A stretch of 64,000 nucleotides of DNA from Castor canadensis (lineage: Eukaryota; Chordata; Mammalia; Rodentia; Castoridae): positions 12,239,501-12,303,500 of the forward strand of contig NC_133397.1 in assembly GCF_047511655.1 (NCBI RefSeq), in the 5' to 3' direction. A model generated the notes under the pieces. It was not told the DNA's origin. It did no database searches and saw nothing but the letters and a program-made list of their open reading frames with translations. Below, in pieces: positions 23,472-36,914 of this stretch. A program made the position numbers and the translations under genes. How positions within the stretch are numbered: position 1 is the stretch's first letter; each line of letters begins with the position of its first letter.

Positions 23472-23859
23472 CTGTAACCTTCTTGATGTACCCAAAGGTA
23501 GAACAAGACCAAGATCTTAGATGAGGAGTAGCAGGAACAGTCATGGTATGGGGGTCAGACAAATGCCTTTGCTGGAGAAATATATATATATCAAGCATTA
23601 TAGCCAAAAATGTCTACTACAGTGCAATTTGATTATCCAATGTCAGAACAATAATTAGTTAAATTTACTATTTGGAGTAAACAGTATCTCCCAACATGTC
23701 CCTAATTGTAGTCCTGTTTCCAGTGATCTTCTTATGATCCTGCTTAAATAAAATATTCACAAAATCCCAGGACTAAAAATGATCCATCTAGTCAAAGAGT
23801 CTATTCTATGTTTGAGAATCCTGAAGATATACCTGGTGAGTGGTCATCTATTCTCTTCT
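23472..23859. other. No recognised feature apart from a short TA run
   Basis: A (TA)n run of about 12 bp lies near 23580-23592. Otherwise nothing supported. Confidence 0.45.
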
Positions 23860-24525
23860 GGGATACATCCCCTGGTAGACAGAATTCCTCCTAATCTCTG
23901 GAGTCAATGGAGTGGGGAGATAGAATTCCTATGATTATGTTGTTTTGTATGACATAGAAACCTTGAATGAATACAGTGGGGGAAGAAAACCAAAAAACAT
24001 TTCCTTTAACACTGGAGGAGTTTTGTGTTTCAATGCCTTGACCTCAGTGCACTGTGCTCGTGCTCAGAGAAGAAGAGAGATTGAAATAAAAAGAAAAAAA
24101 AATGAAGATTATCTGAATGGATCCAATCCATTCATGTGAGCCCTAAAAACAAAGAACCGTCTCCAGCTGGTGGCAGAAGGAATATAATGAATTCAAAGCA
24201 TAAGAATGATTCCATACATCATTGTTAGTTTTGAAGGTAGAGGAGATGACAAGCCAAAGAATTCAGGTGACCTCTAGAAGCTTCAAAGGAACTCTGGCTA
24301 AAAGTCAGTAAGAACTGAATTCTACCACCAACCTGAATGAGCTGGAAACAGATTCTCCTCCAGAGACTCCAGTCAAAGTTTTGATTTCAGCCTTGTGAGA
24401 TTCGTAACCTGCTGAGCCTACCTGCACTTCTGTCCAACAGAACTGTGAGATAATAAAGGGTTTAAGCTGCCAAATTTGTGATAATTTGTGAATGTTTTGG
24501 CAACAGTCAAAAACTAATACATCTT
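23860..24525 (+). repeat. MLT1-type LTR, sense
   Basis: Shows the MLT1 order: 'agaattcctcctaatctctg' start, 'gtgacctctagaagcttcaa' middle, 'gaaacagattctcctccag', then AGAACTGTGAGATAATAAAG and a final CAAAAACTAATAC. Confidence 0.75.
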
Positions 24526-25729
24526 CATTAATATGAAGTCACTACCTTATCTTTGGAGACTTTTGCTTAGTAGAAAAATTCTTTTCTCAGTTCCTCAAAT
24601 TATTCTTTCTATATAACACCCATTGATCCTACTCTACATCTGGTTTACTTAAAATAGCTGAAATCCTTCTTCTACATGACAGCCTCTCAAGAATTAAAGC
24701 TGAGTCTATGCCATACACTTATTCCTCTTAGTTTTCTTTTTATTTCCTGGCTTTACATGTTCTTGACATCCTATTCACCAACCTGAGCATGGCTTCATTT
24801 ATTCAGGTGAAGCACTCACAAAGAAGAGTTCCCGCCCTATTGGTGGGCACCTTGTAGATTCTACACTGTCTCTGAGTATTTTAGCCCAGCAACACTAACC
24901 TTTTCCAGGTTGAATTCTCGGTCCAGTGCACACATGGATAATTGGTATTTCAAGATGGATTACCTGCTAGCCTCCAAGAGAAACTGCTTTCATATTTCTG
25001 AGTCAACCATTGTCCCTATCATGACTGTGGAAAAAAATGACCTAAAAGAAGTCTGATTTTTCAATTCTAGGTTTCTACTTGACATCCACCTAAATATATG
25101 AATGGTTTATGAAGGAACATCTCTTCTGACAAAGATGGAATAACTGGAACTGGACAACTATAAAACTAGGAAAAAGTATATGAAACAACTCTTTTCAGAC
25201 ATTAGACAATAAACACTACTGAACTATGATTCTTGAGAGAAGGAACTAGACCAAGAAGTTACCTAGCAATGTAGTATGCAGATTTGTAGACAAGAAACAA
25301 TACATTAATAGATAAAACACAGGTTGAGCCTCCTGATTTCCTGAGTTTTCTTCCTGTGGGCTCTTTTTTAGACTGCACTGCAGGCAGGGATCCAGGCAGA
25401 GCATAGGAGCCTAGCTGACCTGAGGAGATAGAGATAAGAGTCTGGAGCAGATAAGTTAGCCAGAATTAACAGGTAACTGTATCATAGAGGAGGGAGCAGC
25501 ACCAAGAAAGAGATTCACAAATCTGCACAAGGGATCTCCTCAGGTCTTTGGCTAAATACTAACTTGTGCATGTCCACAAGGTCTATCAGAGAGTTGTTCT
25601 GAGAAACATAGGAACACCAACTCACCAGAGTGCATAGAGATTCCCAAAAATTCTAGGCATTTAGTTGAGATCCCCCAAAATCTCTTACCTTGAGGGTAGT
25701 ACTACTCTATCTTTGGTTAGGTGGTTGCT
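24526..25729. other. No recognised feature
   Basis: Ordinary AT-rich DNA. No gene or repeat that I can name. Confidence 0.45.
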
Positions 25730-26127
25730 GGAGGCTTTTAGCTGAGATAAGAGACACTGAGGCAATTTAGCAGGAAGCAACATTTATTGTGCCAACACAG
25801 ACCCAGCAGACTCGTGTCCAAAGGCTGACCCCGAGAACAAAGGGGTCTCACCTTACATACCCTTGCAAGCAGGTTACAGAGGCAATAAAATTAAAAAACA
25901 AGGTTTAACCCATATATTCTATTCTATAGAATTCTATAGGCTACTTCACCATAGTGCTAAGTGCCCTTCTACCTCTAGTGCTTTGTGACCTTCTTCACCT
26001 TTGAATTCTTTAGGTTTTATCTCTCTGTTATGCCATCCCTTCTCCCCTGCTACTTTATCAGAACTCAGGCTTAGTTTGTTTTCATCTGATCCTCGTCCCA
26101 GCTACAAGGTCTATTGCAGAAACATAT
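25730..26127 (-). repeat. Possible LTR, antisense
   Basis: Contains 'acatttattgtgccaacacagac', which could be a reverse polyadenylation region, followed by a pyrimidine-rich part. No target duplication was identified and no family is named. Confidence 0.35.
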
Positions 26128-26595
26128 GTGGTGGGTTTAGTGGTAGTCCCCCAAAATATGTCCATGCCCAAACTTTCAAGACCTGCAAATGCTTCCAAAG
26201 CTTTATTTGGAAGAAAATATTTCTGCATATGTTAGGCTGCAGATTTAAAATTCCATATGAGATCATACTGGAATATCTGGGTGGGCCCTAAATCCAAGGG
26301 CAAGTGTCCTTATGAGACACAGAAGGGAAGAAGACACAGGAGAAAGCCACATGACGATGAAGGCAGAGATTGGAGATACACATCCACAAGAGCCAAAATG
26401 CAGCTAGAGCCACCAGAAGTTGAAAGAGGCAGGGAAATGTTTCCCTTAGAATCTCACAAGCAATCACAGCACTTCTAACAGCTTGATTTTTTATTTCTGG
26501 TTTCCAGAACTCTAAAAGAATGAATTTCTGTTGCTTTAAGTGGTAAAGTTTATGGTAATTTAAGGCAGAATTAGGAAACTAATATAGTACTCCAA
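26128..26595 (+). repeat. MLT1-type LTR, sense
   Basis: Long stretch in MLT1 order: 'ccaaaatatgtccatgccca', 'ggaatatctgggtgggccc', 'gtccttatgagacacagaag', 'ccagaactctaaaagaatg', 'ttaggaaactaatatag'. Confidence 0.8.
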
Positions 26596-26644
26596 CAAAA
26601 CTGAAAACCAAACATCAAGAAGTCAAGTTATCCCACTAGTGAAT

Positions 26645-26970
26645 ATGCCACCTGCCAAAATGAAGTTCAATCTTTGAATGAAGGTAATAAAACAGAGTCC
26701 CGACCATGCAGTATTGGCTACATCCAACAAACAACAAAAATAACTAGCTATGCAAAGGAGAGAGAAAATGTGACCCATAATGAAAGAGAGAAAGGAGAGA
26801 GGGGGAGGAGTTAGAAGGGAGGAGGACAGGGAGAGGAAGAGAGAAGATATGTTGGATCCTGCAAGCAACACTTCAAAATAGCTAATATAAATAGTACTAT
26901 GACTTAAAAGAAAAAGATGCATACAATGAATTCACAAAGAATCATAGTAGACAAACAAAAGCAATAATAG
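26645..26970 (+). repeat. L1M 5'-region fragment, duplicate copy 1
   Basis: 326 bp with 'aactagctatgcaaaggag' and 'gtgacccataatgaaag', the 5'/ORF1 region of old L1s, followed by a GA-rich part. About 90% identical to 29068-29403. L1-like sequence (CAAATGGAAATTTTATAG) continues to about 27010. Confidence 0.75.
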
Positions 26971-27010
26971 AGAGCCAAATGGAAATTTTATAGCTGTAAA
27001 ATATGGTACT

Positions 27011-27679
27011 TGAAATGGAGTTTACAAATTTCTGCATTTTATATACATTTCTCATTTAAGAAGCAGCATGACACTTTGGAAATGTAAGCCTTGGCCTTCA
27101 AATTCTAGTTTCACAACTTAGCATCCCTGGAATTTTGGACAAGTTACCACAGTAGAGTGGTATGATTTTTCTGTGGTATGATTTTTCTTATCTAAACAGC
27201 ACCCCCACTTCTCCTGTCTTTGCTTCTTATCCCTGCATAACCAATGGATCACAAAAAATTGGACATCTTATAAATCCCATATTTCATTCCACAGGACTTA
27301 GTATGGGCAAAAGAGTGGCACCTGACTCAAGCTGAACAATTACGTCTTTTACTTGTAAGTTTTAGATAGACCTAAATGAATAAAGAGGTTTCTCTCATTT
27401 GGAAATTCCCCTATGCCTAATTAAGTGATATCTTCCTCTCAGACTACTTGTTGACCTCACTCCAACACTTCTATAAGCATTTTTTAAGTTGACCTACTCT
27501 CTGGTTTATTAAAAAAAAAACTATTAAGTTGCAGGATTTGAAGAGCCCTTGGCATACAGGTTTTAGTATTGCCTCCTTTTAGGTTTGGGATAGTGAAGAA
27601 CTCGAAGAACAAGTGATTCTCTTCAGTTCTCTACTTCTATGTTTGCTTTACTAGACACATGATGTTCCCACTCATGATC
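27011..27679. other. No recognised feature
   Basis: A tandem 'gtggtatgatttttct' pair is near 27160-27189. No gene or named repeat. Confidence 0.45.
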
Positions 27680-28055
27680 CCCCAAGTGTCCATGTCTGTG
27701 ACACACCTCTGTCATTGCCTATGCTAATCCCTCCACATAGAACTTCTTTCTTTCCTTCTTCTGTCATCCAAATTCTAGCCATTCTTTACTGCTCAGTGTA
27801 GAGGTCATCTTCTCAGTGCAACATTCCCTGATCATTCCAATGCGAGCGATTCTCTTCTCCATCTGTCTACTCTAGAATTCTTAAAGTACGTCAGGCCATG
27901 TATCACCAGATGACCTGTATATGTCTCATTCTCCCTTGGAGTTTAGACTTTGGAAAAGTTACATCTTTATTCATCTTTGAAACCTTCACTGATCCTGCCC
28001 AGTGAAGCTTGGCACATGGAAAGATTAATCAATATTTATTGAATTCAATCAAAAT
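27680..28055 (+). repeat. L2 3' end fragment
   Basis: Pyrimidine-rich body with 'gaacttctttctttccttct' and 'gtgcaacattccctgatcat', ending 'tcaatatttattgaattc', the usual L2 tail. Confidence 0.7.
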
Positions 28056-28199
28056 TTATATTGGTGGAGACAAATCTCAATGAATTTTATCTATGCACTT
28101 GTTAGAACTTTGAAGAAAGGTTAGAAGAACTGGCTTACTTTATGGATAAATGAAAAAAATCAACAGCGCTGGCATTGAGTATAAGTAGGACATAGTAGA

Positions 28200-28345
28200 C
28201 AGCTAACACTTACTCAATCGCATAGCATTGCAGGACTACAACTAGTAATCAGGAAAGTCAAAGACATATAGATGAAGAAAATGAGGTTCAGAGAGGTTAA
28301 GCAAATTTCCTCAAGTCATACAGCAAATAGCGGCAGACTTCTCTT
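28200..28345 (+). repeat. MIR-like SINE
   Basis: The conserved core reads 'gaagaaaatgaggttcagag' then 'aggttaagcaaatttcctca' and 'catacagcaaatagcggcag'. Confidence 0.75.
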
Positions 28346-29067
28346 TCTGTCAGTTACACTCCTTTCCATTTATAACTTTTCTTTTGTGCTCCATTAAAAC
28401 CTAGTTTTTGCCACATGGCATTTCAATGATTTTCTCTCCACCTCCCTCCTGGCCTCACCCCATTCCATTTCCAATATAACACCCCATATCATTATGAAGA
28501 GGCTCCTCTTTAATTTCACTTTCAAACCACTCCCAAGGTGCACAGGGGATTTGCGTTACAAAACTTGAATATAAGATGCACAGAGGTATACGGAGAGCTG
28601 TTCTCTGCCAGATTCTATTAGTCATAGCCAAAGTTGGGGGAGAAAGTTTTCATTTTTGTGAGTCACTGTTTAGCTGTCTATAAATTTAGTAATGAAATGC
28701 CTGTGCCACAGGGATGTGAAGAAATTTCATTTTTGCTTATAAAATCCTCAGGGCATGTTTGGATACAAAATGCAATAACACTATAAAATATTGCCCTGAT
28801 ACTGCTATCTCTGAGCCTGGAACTCACTTCTGCATTATGAGAAGCAAAGAGGAAGATTTATGGGAAAGATAAGGAAAGAGCTTTTCTCAAGTATTTAAAT
28901 GAGGTTTTGCTTTAAATAGTGATTGTCTGCTAGTACAAAGAATATTTGTCAGTAGATCTAGCAACTTTCTATTTTTTGCTAGTCAGGAAAATACTTAAGT
29001 AGGAATGAAATAAGCCACAATTTATTAAACCTCACTATAAGAACACTATCTACCACCATTACCTTAA
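28346..29067. other. No recognised feature
   Basis: No open frame, RNA gene or repeat that I can support. Confidence 0.45.
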
Positions 29068-29870
29068 ATGCCACCTGCCAAAATGAAGCTCAATCTTTGA
29101 AGGAAGGTAATAAAACACAGAGTCCCAACTCGTGGGATGTATTGGCTACATCCAGCAAACAACAAAAATAACTAGTTATGCAAAGGAGAGAGAAAATGTG
29201 ACCCATAATGAACAGAGAAAGGAGAGAGGGAGAAGAAGGGGGAGGGAAGAAGAGAGGAAGAGGGAGAGGGAGAGAGAAAATCTGTTGGACTCTGCAAACA
29301 ACACTTCAAAATAGCTAATATAAATAGTACTATGACTTAAAAGAAAAATATGCATGCAATGAATGCACAAAGAATCATAGTAGACAAAAAAAAGCAATAA
29401 TAGGTATCCAACACAAAAGAGGAAAAGAAAAAACAGAAGTAGAAAATTTATAGCAGAAAGGATGTTAGAAATTTTTCCTATAAATGAAACATGAGTCTCA
29501 AGATTGTAAAGGCCCATCAGGCCTCAGTACAAAGGATGAAAATTTATGATATTAAAGGGTCATAAAATGGTATCCAGAAGCCTAGAATTTAGAGCATGAT
29601 TCTCAAATCTTGCAGAGAAAGAGAAAGGAAAAAGCATCTCACATTCAAAGAATAAGAATCAAAACAGCATCAGATGTATGGACCACAGTGAAGCAATGCC
29701 GTCAAAAGTAAGAGAGAAAATTATTTTAACCTGAAACTGTCTATCTATGTCAATCTGTTCATCAAGTGGAAGACTAGATTTAGTTTCTTTTGTGCAAAGA
29801 TCAAAGTATGTCTTTCAAAAGCATTTTTTATCAGAAGTTCTTGGGAACTGTGTTCCTGCAAAGAGGTAGG
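29068..29870 (+). repeat. L1M 5'/ORF1 fragment, begins with duplicate copy 2
   Basis: Positions 29068-29403 match 26645-26970. Downstream, 29640-29770 resembles the ORF1 C-terminal region of old L1s ('aagaatcaaaacagcatcag', 'atctatgtcaatctgttc'). No intact frame. Confidence 0.65.
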
Positions 29871-30344
29871 GCAGATACAACTAGCTATCTGCCAAAAATC
29901 TTAATCTCTCATCCATAGAATTTTTCTTGTGCACCTACTTCCCAGCCAGGGCCTACTTTTCCCAGCAGCCTTTATGTGTAGGTTTAGCCAAGTGACTGGG
30001 TCTTACAATAGGAATTGGGGTAGAGGTCATGTGTGTTATTTCTGGGCCAAAGATAGTAAGAAACAGAGGTGTCTTCTATATCCTCTCTCTCTCCATCCTC
30101 CAGCTAAAAGCAGAAGACACCTTATAAAATAAGAAAAGAGGAGGAAAAGTTGAGTAGGAAATAAAATATTAACATGTCAAGTCATTTGGAATGCTGGCGT
30201 TTATTCATGACACCAGCATTAACTGAACGGGGTTAGCTATTCTCAGAGATGGCCACACTACTTCTTCCCCCTACAGACATGCTGCTTCTCATATCAAAAT
30301 TGGATGTCTAAGACCTCTGTCTAGAATCTGCACTTGCCTTATTG
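29871..30344. other. Possibly an old interspersed repeat, family not named
   Basis: The stretch near 29940-30120 ('agccaagtgactgggtctta ... ataggaattggggtagagg') has the look of an old mammalian element, but I cannot assign it. No gene. Confidence 0.3.
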
Positions 30345-30348
30345 ATTC

Positions 30349-30697
30349 TGTTAGCTAGCTTTCCATCACTATAACAAGATACACGTGATGATCAACTTAT
30401 AAGGAAGAATGTTTTGTGTTGGTTCATCATTTCAGAGATTTTAGTTCATAGCAACTTTGCCCCACTGCCTTTGGGCCTGTGGCAAGATAATACAACATGG
30501 TAAGAATATTATGGTGGAGAAAGTTTCTTATGTCATAGCTGCCAGGAAGCAAAGAGATACAGAACAAGAGACCAGCATCCCACAATCCTCTTTAAGGGCA
30601 CACCCTAGTGTGCTCTTCCCACTTCCCAATAGTGCCACAGGCTGAGGACCAAGCATTTAACACATGGGACTTACGGAGACACTCTCAAACTATAGCA
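30349..30697 (-). repeat. MaLR LTR, antisense
   Basis: Begins TGTTAGCTAGCTTTCC and ends CAAACTATAGCA. A TGATTC occurs just left (30343-30348) and again just right (30699-30704), consistent with a target duplication with slightly uncertain ends. Confidence 0.75.
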
Positions 30698-31840
30698 GTG
30701 ATTCTGCTGGAATAGTAGACTGCAGCAAAAGTGATGTTCTAGGAATTTGAAAGCTGGATATGAAAGGCCTTGCAATATCCCTTGGGCATCCTACAAACTT
30801 GTTCTTGGGATGTTCCCTCACCAGTCCAGCTGCCATCCCATGAAAAGCTAAGCCATGAGGAGAGGCCATGACTAGAGGCTCTGGTTGACTGCTCAAACTG
30901 AGCTTCCAACCAACAGTAAACATAACCCCCAGGGTGTAAGGGAGCCATCTTCATTCAGCAAAGCAGCCAAGCCCCACGACAACTGCGGATGTCCCAGCAT
31001 GCGAGACACTGTGCTGTTTTTCATGATACAGAAGAATAACCCAGGTGACCCACTGTACAGTGTGAATAAGAAATGGCTTTAAGCCAATAACCTTTGGGGT
31101 GTTTTATAATGAAACAGTAACTAGAATACTTACATAACATAGTAAGGGAACAGATCTAGAAAACAAAGATATGAGATCCCCGAAATAAGACCAAGTTCTA
31201 AGAATAGCAGACCAGAGAACAACTGGTCATTGCTAGAATGAAACAGTGGGGATTTCAGTGGGGGAGAGCATGAATTTGATGCATTGTTTTACATATTTGA
31301 ACATTTGGAAAAAGTACAGGGTAGCATGATATTGGATGAAATGTAATAGTTGCAAACACAACCAAGCAAATGAAAAACAAGGCGATTATTTGTTTGGAGA
31401 AAATAAGAATTAAATGAGAAACAAAATGTAATAATTATAAATAACTTGGTTCATAAATGATCAAAAGTGGCATAGTTAGAATAAGGTAAATGCTAATGAA
31501 TGAAAAATTGTGAGATAACAAGATTAAGAGCAAGAGGGCAGGATGTAAGGGAAAGGGTGTGCAACAATCAAATCATTCTCATCTTACATAAGGAGCTTCA
31601 TAATGTCTAAAACTGATAAACTAATAAACAGAAGTGAGTATTCACTATTTAGAAATAAAAAGGTAAATATCCAAAAACATAACAGAAAGAATGCAAAGTA
31701 GTTGCTTCTGTGAAGAGGATCCTGGTGTGGGGATGAGTGGAACAGGAGGCTGGCTCCACTTCCCTTGTAAATGTTCACAAGAGTAGGGACACAGAATCTC
31801 TGTACCACACTGTCTGTCCACATCTAAGCTCTATCATTTA
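30698..31840. other. Mostly unassigned; possible old LTR-like element at 30700-31130
   Basis: The end 'tggctttaagccaataacct ... cagtaactagaatac' resembles the 3' ends of MLT-like LTRs, but without certainty. The remainder to 31840 has no feature that I can name. Confidence 0.3.
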
Positions 31841-31844
31841 CAAG

Positions 31845-31935
31845 CTCAGTGAGCTCAGGCAACTAAATAAACTTCTTTGGACCCCAATGTTCCATCTGGA
31901 AGACAGAGATAATAATAGTAAGTTGTGATTATTAA
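31845..31935 (+). repeat. MIR-like fragment
   Basis: Contains 'ctcaggcaactaaataaac ... ggaagacagagataataat', resembling the MIR middle to 3' part. Confidence 0.55.
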
Positions 31936-32104
31936 CAAGTTAATTTGTGCAAAGACTTTAGCTTTAGATATCTGACACTTGTAATTACATGTTACATGTT
32001 TTCTATCACAAACTCAAATCTTTTTGCCCCATGTGATCTTAACTCATGTGCACGAATTGCTTTGATAAAATTTCCCAAGCAAAAAAATCATGAGACCCAT
32101 CTCA

Positions 32105-32440
32105 ACCAATACTTGGGAGCAGTTGCACACATCTATGATCCCTGCTATGCAGGAGGCTGAGATCAGAGGGTCACATTTCCAAGCTAACCTCACAAAAACA
32201 TTCAAGATACCCCATCTCAACAGCAAGTGCTAGGTGCAGTGGTGTGTACCTGTCATCCAAACTACTGTGAGAAGCATAAATAGGATGATTGTGGTCCAAG
32301 CTGGCATGGGAATAAATCAAGATCCTATTTCCAAAATAATCTGAGCAAAAAGGGCAGGAGGTATGACTCAAGTGATAGAGCACCTGCCTAGCAAGCATGA
32401 AGCCCCGAGTTCAAACTCCAGTGCCATCAAAAATAAGAAG
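32105..32440 (+). repeat. Composite rodent SINE, sense
   Basis: The left unit has 'atgatccctgctatgcagg'. The right tRNA-like unit has GTGATAGAGCACCTGCCTAG and the B-box-like GAGTTCAAACTCC, then an A-rich tail. Confidence 0.8.
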
Positions 32441-33977
32441 GAGAAGACTTAAAAGCATTAAGATTGTTTTGCAGGGTAAAAAAAATTGAGAGAGGGAATT
32501 AACAGTTGTCAAAATCTTCACATAGAGGTGACACTCATAGAGATGCTCTCTGTCCCCAAGGAAGGGGATGCAAGAAATAGCCACAGGTTTAAGAAAAGGA
32601 AGAGTTTGCTCCCAGGAAGGGGAGTAAACATTAAAATGGATGATGGAAAGATGCATTGAAGTCCCTTTCTAGGAAATTTAAGAGCAGAACTCAGGTCCAT
32701 GGTGCAGAATGGCTTTCCAGGGCTCCTGACAACACAACAATGATGCTCATGAGATCTGCTACTGTTGGAATCCTTGATTCACTGACCATGAAACATGGTG
32801 GGGTTTCCTAGAGCACCCAATTCTGTAATGATCTAGCCCCACAGACACACCATGCCCTAGAAGTGAATGGTTTTGTTTACCATTAGGACCCTCTGAGCAA
32901 GCCCTCTACAACCCACCCCATGTGTGCCTGGTTTCCTATCACTCCTTATCTTCTCCCCAGTTCTTTCCTTAACCCCAAGCTCTGACTTTGGTCCTTGCTT
33001 CCTTCCCTCCTAGACTTAGCTCTTTTCATTGTCTCTCTCTGGACACTAAGACCTTGACACTTCTCCATGGCTTACTACTCCTTCAAGGTGAAGCCTTTGC
33101 AGTTCAGCTAGTGGGCCAGTCATTTGAAGGTGAAACGAGGGAAATTTTCAAATCAGCATTAAAAGAAATGAAAACCATTAAAGCATATGTGTTTCTGAAG
33201 ACCATTGACTTAGTGGAGACATAAGTGAACTGAAGTAGAATTTGAAAGTTTCTAAAAGTAAAGCTTTTTAGAGGTAGAATGCACCTGTGGGTACACTGAA
33301 TAGTATGTATTAGAAGACACATGCTAGTTCTGTTTCTAACCCAGCAATAATTCTGCATCTCTCCTCTGACTTTTCTCCTTGCTCCCCATCCCTCCTCAGT
33401 CTCTCACCCCCAGGAGAGTTGATTTCATCACAAAATTCAGCATTTTCCATCCAGAACACCATGTGATAGACGTGGATGTTTCCTTACCTGCCTTCCTCCA
33501 AATGTCTGCTTGCATAGGTGGGCTCTAGATCTCAGACCCGTGAGAAGAATCACAGGTGGGTGTAGTCTTTCTGAACACAGAGGTAACAGATAAGTCATGC
33601 TCATTTTTTCTGGGACTTGGTAGAAAAATTCGTGAAATTATTATAGATCAAGATATGATTATAGCATGTACAGAAATATCACCAGGAACCCCTCCCCCAC
33701 ACACCCCCACATTGTACAATTAACATTCATTAATAAAAATGTGGGAAAAAAAGCTATAAGGGTGAAATTCAAAAGTCTGTGTTAGGAATATGATGGCTCA
33801 AAGATTCAGCTTCATCAGAGGCAGAGGTAAATCCATAGTAAGGAGTGAGGAAAACTCCTGGGTTGGTATATTTACAAAACACTATTGACTCAAAGGGGAA
33901 CATTAGAAATAAGAGAAATAGCTCTGGCTTTGAAAACAGATTTTAGTCTCATAATCAAATGTGAAAAAGAAAGAAAA
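32441..33977. other. No recognised feature
   Basis: Short chance open frames (for example 32988-33224) with no family resemblance. Nothing supported. Confidence 0.45.
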
Positions 33978-34085
33978 AGACTGGGCGGGATTCAGTAGTG
34001 GAGCACTTACCTAGCATATATGAAGCTCTGAGTTGGATTCCCAGCACAAACAAAGAAGGAAAGAAAATGTTTAAGGAGAAAGGAA
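33978..34085 (+). repeat. ID-type tRNA-derived SINE
   Basis: The body 'gattcagtagtggagcactt' and 'ctgagttggattcccagcac' are a decayed A and B box of an ID element, followed by an A/G tail. Confidence 0.8.
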
Positions 34086-36914
34086 GGGAAGGGGGGAGAA
34101 AAGATAACACTTTCATCCAGGAGACACTATCAGTTTCATTCATGAGAAAGGAAACACAAGGACAACTGCAGAAGCAGGGTGAAATTTTTAATATACTTAG
34201 GGTGGCCTGAAAAAAGTAGAGTAACAGGAAAGAAATGGAGCACCAGAAATATATCCACTGCCATAAAAAATAAAATAGAAACAAAAGAAAAGAAAGCTTC
34301 TAGTGACATTAAAGTAGAATAAGACAGATAACATCAGCACAGCTAAAAGGCTGAGAAGAGGCAAGAATGTGGAAAGGAGAATATAACAAGGATTAATTGT
34401 TTCCCTCTGAGCCTTCAAGAGCTCAGACTAAGGAAGCAACAACTGTTGTTTCAATTCAGAAATCTGTCCAGGGCAATAGTACTTTTTTACATACCTCTCT
34501 TAGAGATTTGGAATTGCAATTGCTAATTTATGATGTACATGCTTGAAAACTCATGGAGTACCTAATCAAAAACCATTTAAAATGAATATTATATGAAGGA
34601 CTTCTGTTTTGAACTTCTGAATTCCTTATACCTGAAGTTGAGACTAGTATAGTACAACAAATCTCAAATGCAGTTAAAAATTGTATTAATTCTGAAATAA
34701 CATGTGAAGTTAGCATGTTTACATATCATATTATAAGGGCACATTCAGAAATCTGATGATCTAAAACAAGTTTCTGGCATTCTCCAAACAATCCCTATTA
34801 TAGCCATAGCCCCTTGTGTTGAAATAATTAAAGATCCTTTTAAACACTACACATTTGGGTAAAATTCACATGGAAATTGTAGATGTTAATCACTGTATTA
34901 GCAAGATACTATTTTGAGTGCATGTTTTAGCTAGAAGTTATCTTGCAAATATCCCAGAGCAGAATAAAATTGCTCATTTTCAGAGGTTTAAATTCCTCAC
35001 AGGTATATCTTGGGGCAGCTAATTGGGAAAAAAAGAAAGCTATTTTCAATTCTCTAAATAAAAAGATATGGATTGGAATGCTCCACTTGTAATTCCCATA
35101 CTAATATCTCCTGCCAGTATACACAATGGCCCATTAAATCCACAACAGTTCAAAGAAAGAATACATTCCACACTACCAAATGGAGTATTGTTATAAAAAA
35201 ATCAATGTACACATTGAGCCCTCCTCCCCTAAGGATACACTGTATAAACTCTAGTTTGGAGTATATCTTCAACCATTGGAAAGAAAGGAGGTTTTCATGT
35301 ATAACACATTTTATAAGACTTTAATTCCTTCATTATTTCTTGATTTTTTAAAAAGAAATCTAATAGAAGTATTTTACATCAAGATTTTTCTTATATACCA
35401 GTTGTCATGCACATGTGAAGAAACTGAATAACTTGCTTCATTTGCAGAAAATACAGCATAGCTTATAACTTCAATTTCAGTTCCTTGAACTTGGCAATGA
35501 GACATCAGTGTTTAGTCTATCAAGAATGATTCCTGAAGTACAATATGTAAGAGAGGTGCCTATTTTAACAAACCACAAGCATCAAATGTGAAACTCACTT
35601 AATAAAGTAAGAGTCTTCAGTTTACCCACAAACAAAATGTGCTTTAGAACTGTCATCATTTGATCTATACAAGAGTCCTCAAATTCCATAGTGAAGAACT
35701 TAATCAGTTTTAGGTAATATGTATCTACTTTTCCAAATTCTGAATTCTGAAATACATAAAACAAACATAGAAAAGACTTTAAGAAAACTCCTGGCAAGTT
35801 AATCCCTAATTATTTTATAAATATAAATATAAAGTTAGATAAAACATGATTTCAGATAATTACTTTTTAAATGCCAGGACTTCAGATTAAAAATAATAAC
35901 AATAAGCTAGACAATGAAATGTTCTATTTTATGCATTCTAAATTAAACAAAATTCTACCTCTGTAAGAAAGGACTTCCCTTAATTGAAGGGGCTGTACGT
36001 GATGGTCCACATAATTTCATTTTAAAATAGATACACCCAACTACCAAAAGTGCCAGAACCATGTACACTTTTAGTAGGGATTGTTCTGCCTCAAGTAAAA
36101 TATTGCTTTCCAAGATAAATTAATGATATTTCCTTCTTGATTCAAGTAACATCTGTTTAAAAATAGTAAAAGTTGCTTTGATTCCCTTCCTCATTATTCT
36201 CAAAGAAAAATAGCCAGGGACGTTAACAGAAGAAAATTACAAAAAATTTAAAAATACCAGGTGAATTAAGACAGGGATTAGATAAATAAACAAACAAAAA
36301 ACAAAGTGGAAAAGCTAATTCACAAGAGAAGAAAGACAATTGGTAAACAATTTTTAAATGTTAAGCCTAACTACTTAAAAGTAAGTGCAAAATTAAAACA
36401 TAATGTCAAGATTTCTATCTATTAAAATATTAATTTTTCACTCAAAACTTTGCATGGAACTGCTCAAACTGGTAAGCCCTTATTACTGGTAAAAAAGACA
36501 TTTTATTTTAAGAAAAATAATCTCAAAAAAAGAATAATGCCATATACACCAAAATAATCAAGTAAAATAACATTCAGTATAAATGTCCAGGAATAACAGA
36601 AAGTAAAACATCGCACATCTATTCAACATTGCACTCAGCATCCCTTGAAAGAACCACTGTAATACCACCAAGTTAATATGCACCTTGGAAACAAGCAGAT
36701 AATGAAATTATGTGTGAATTATGTGAAATTATGCAGTAAGAAAATGTGAGCATATGTAGGAAGTCAATATCACACACATGAATTAAGCAGAATTGGTGCT
36801 AGACACTTACTAAGTAAATCCATATGACTTTTATTATTATAGAACCAAAGAACCTTATAGTAAGAGACATTCAGATTTATTTAGAAGAAAATCCTTTTAA
36901 AACCCAGAATAACC
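34086..36914. other. No recognised feature
   Basis: AT-rich unique-looking sequence of about 2.8 kb. No gene, RNA or named repeat. Confidence 0.45.
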
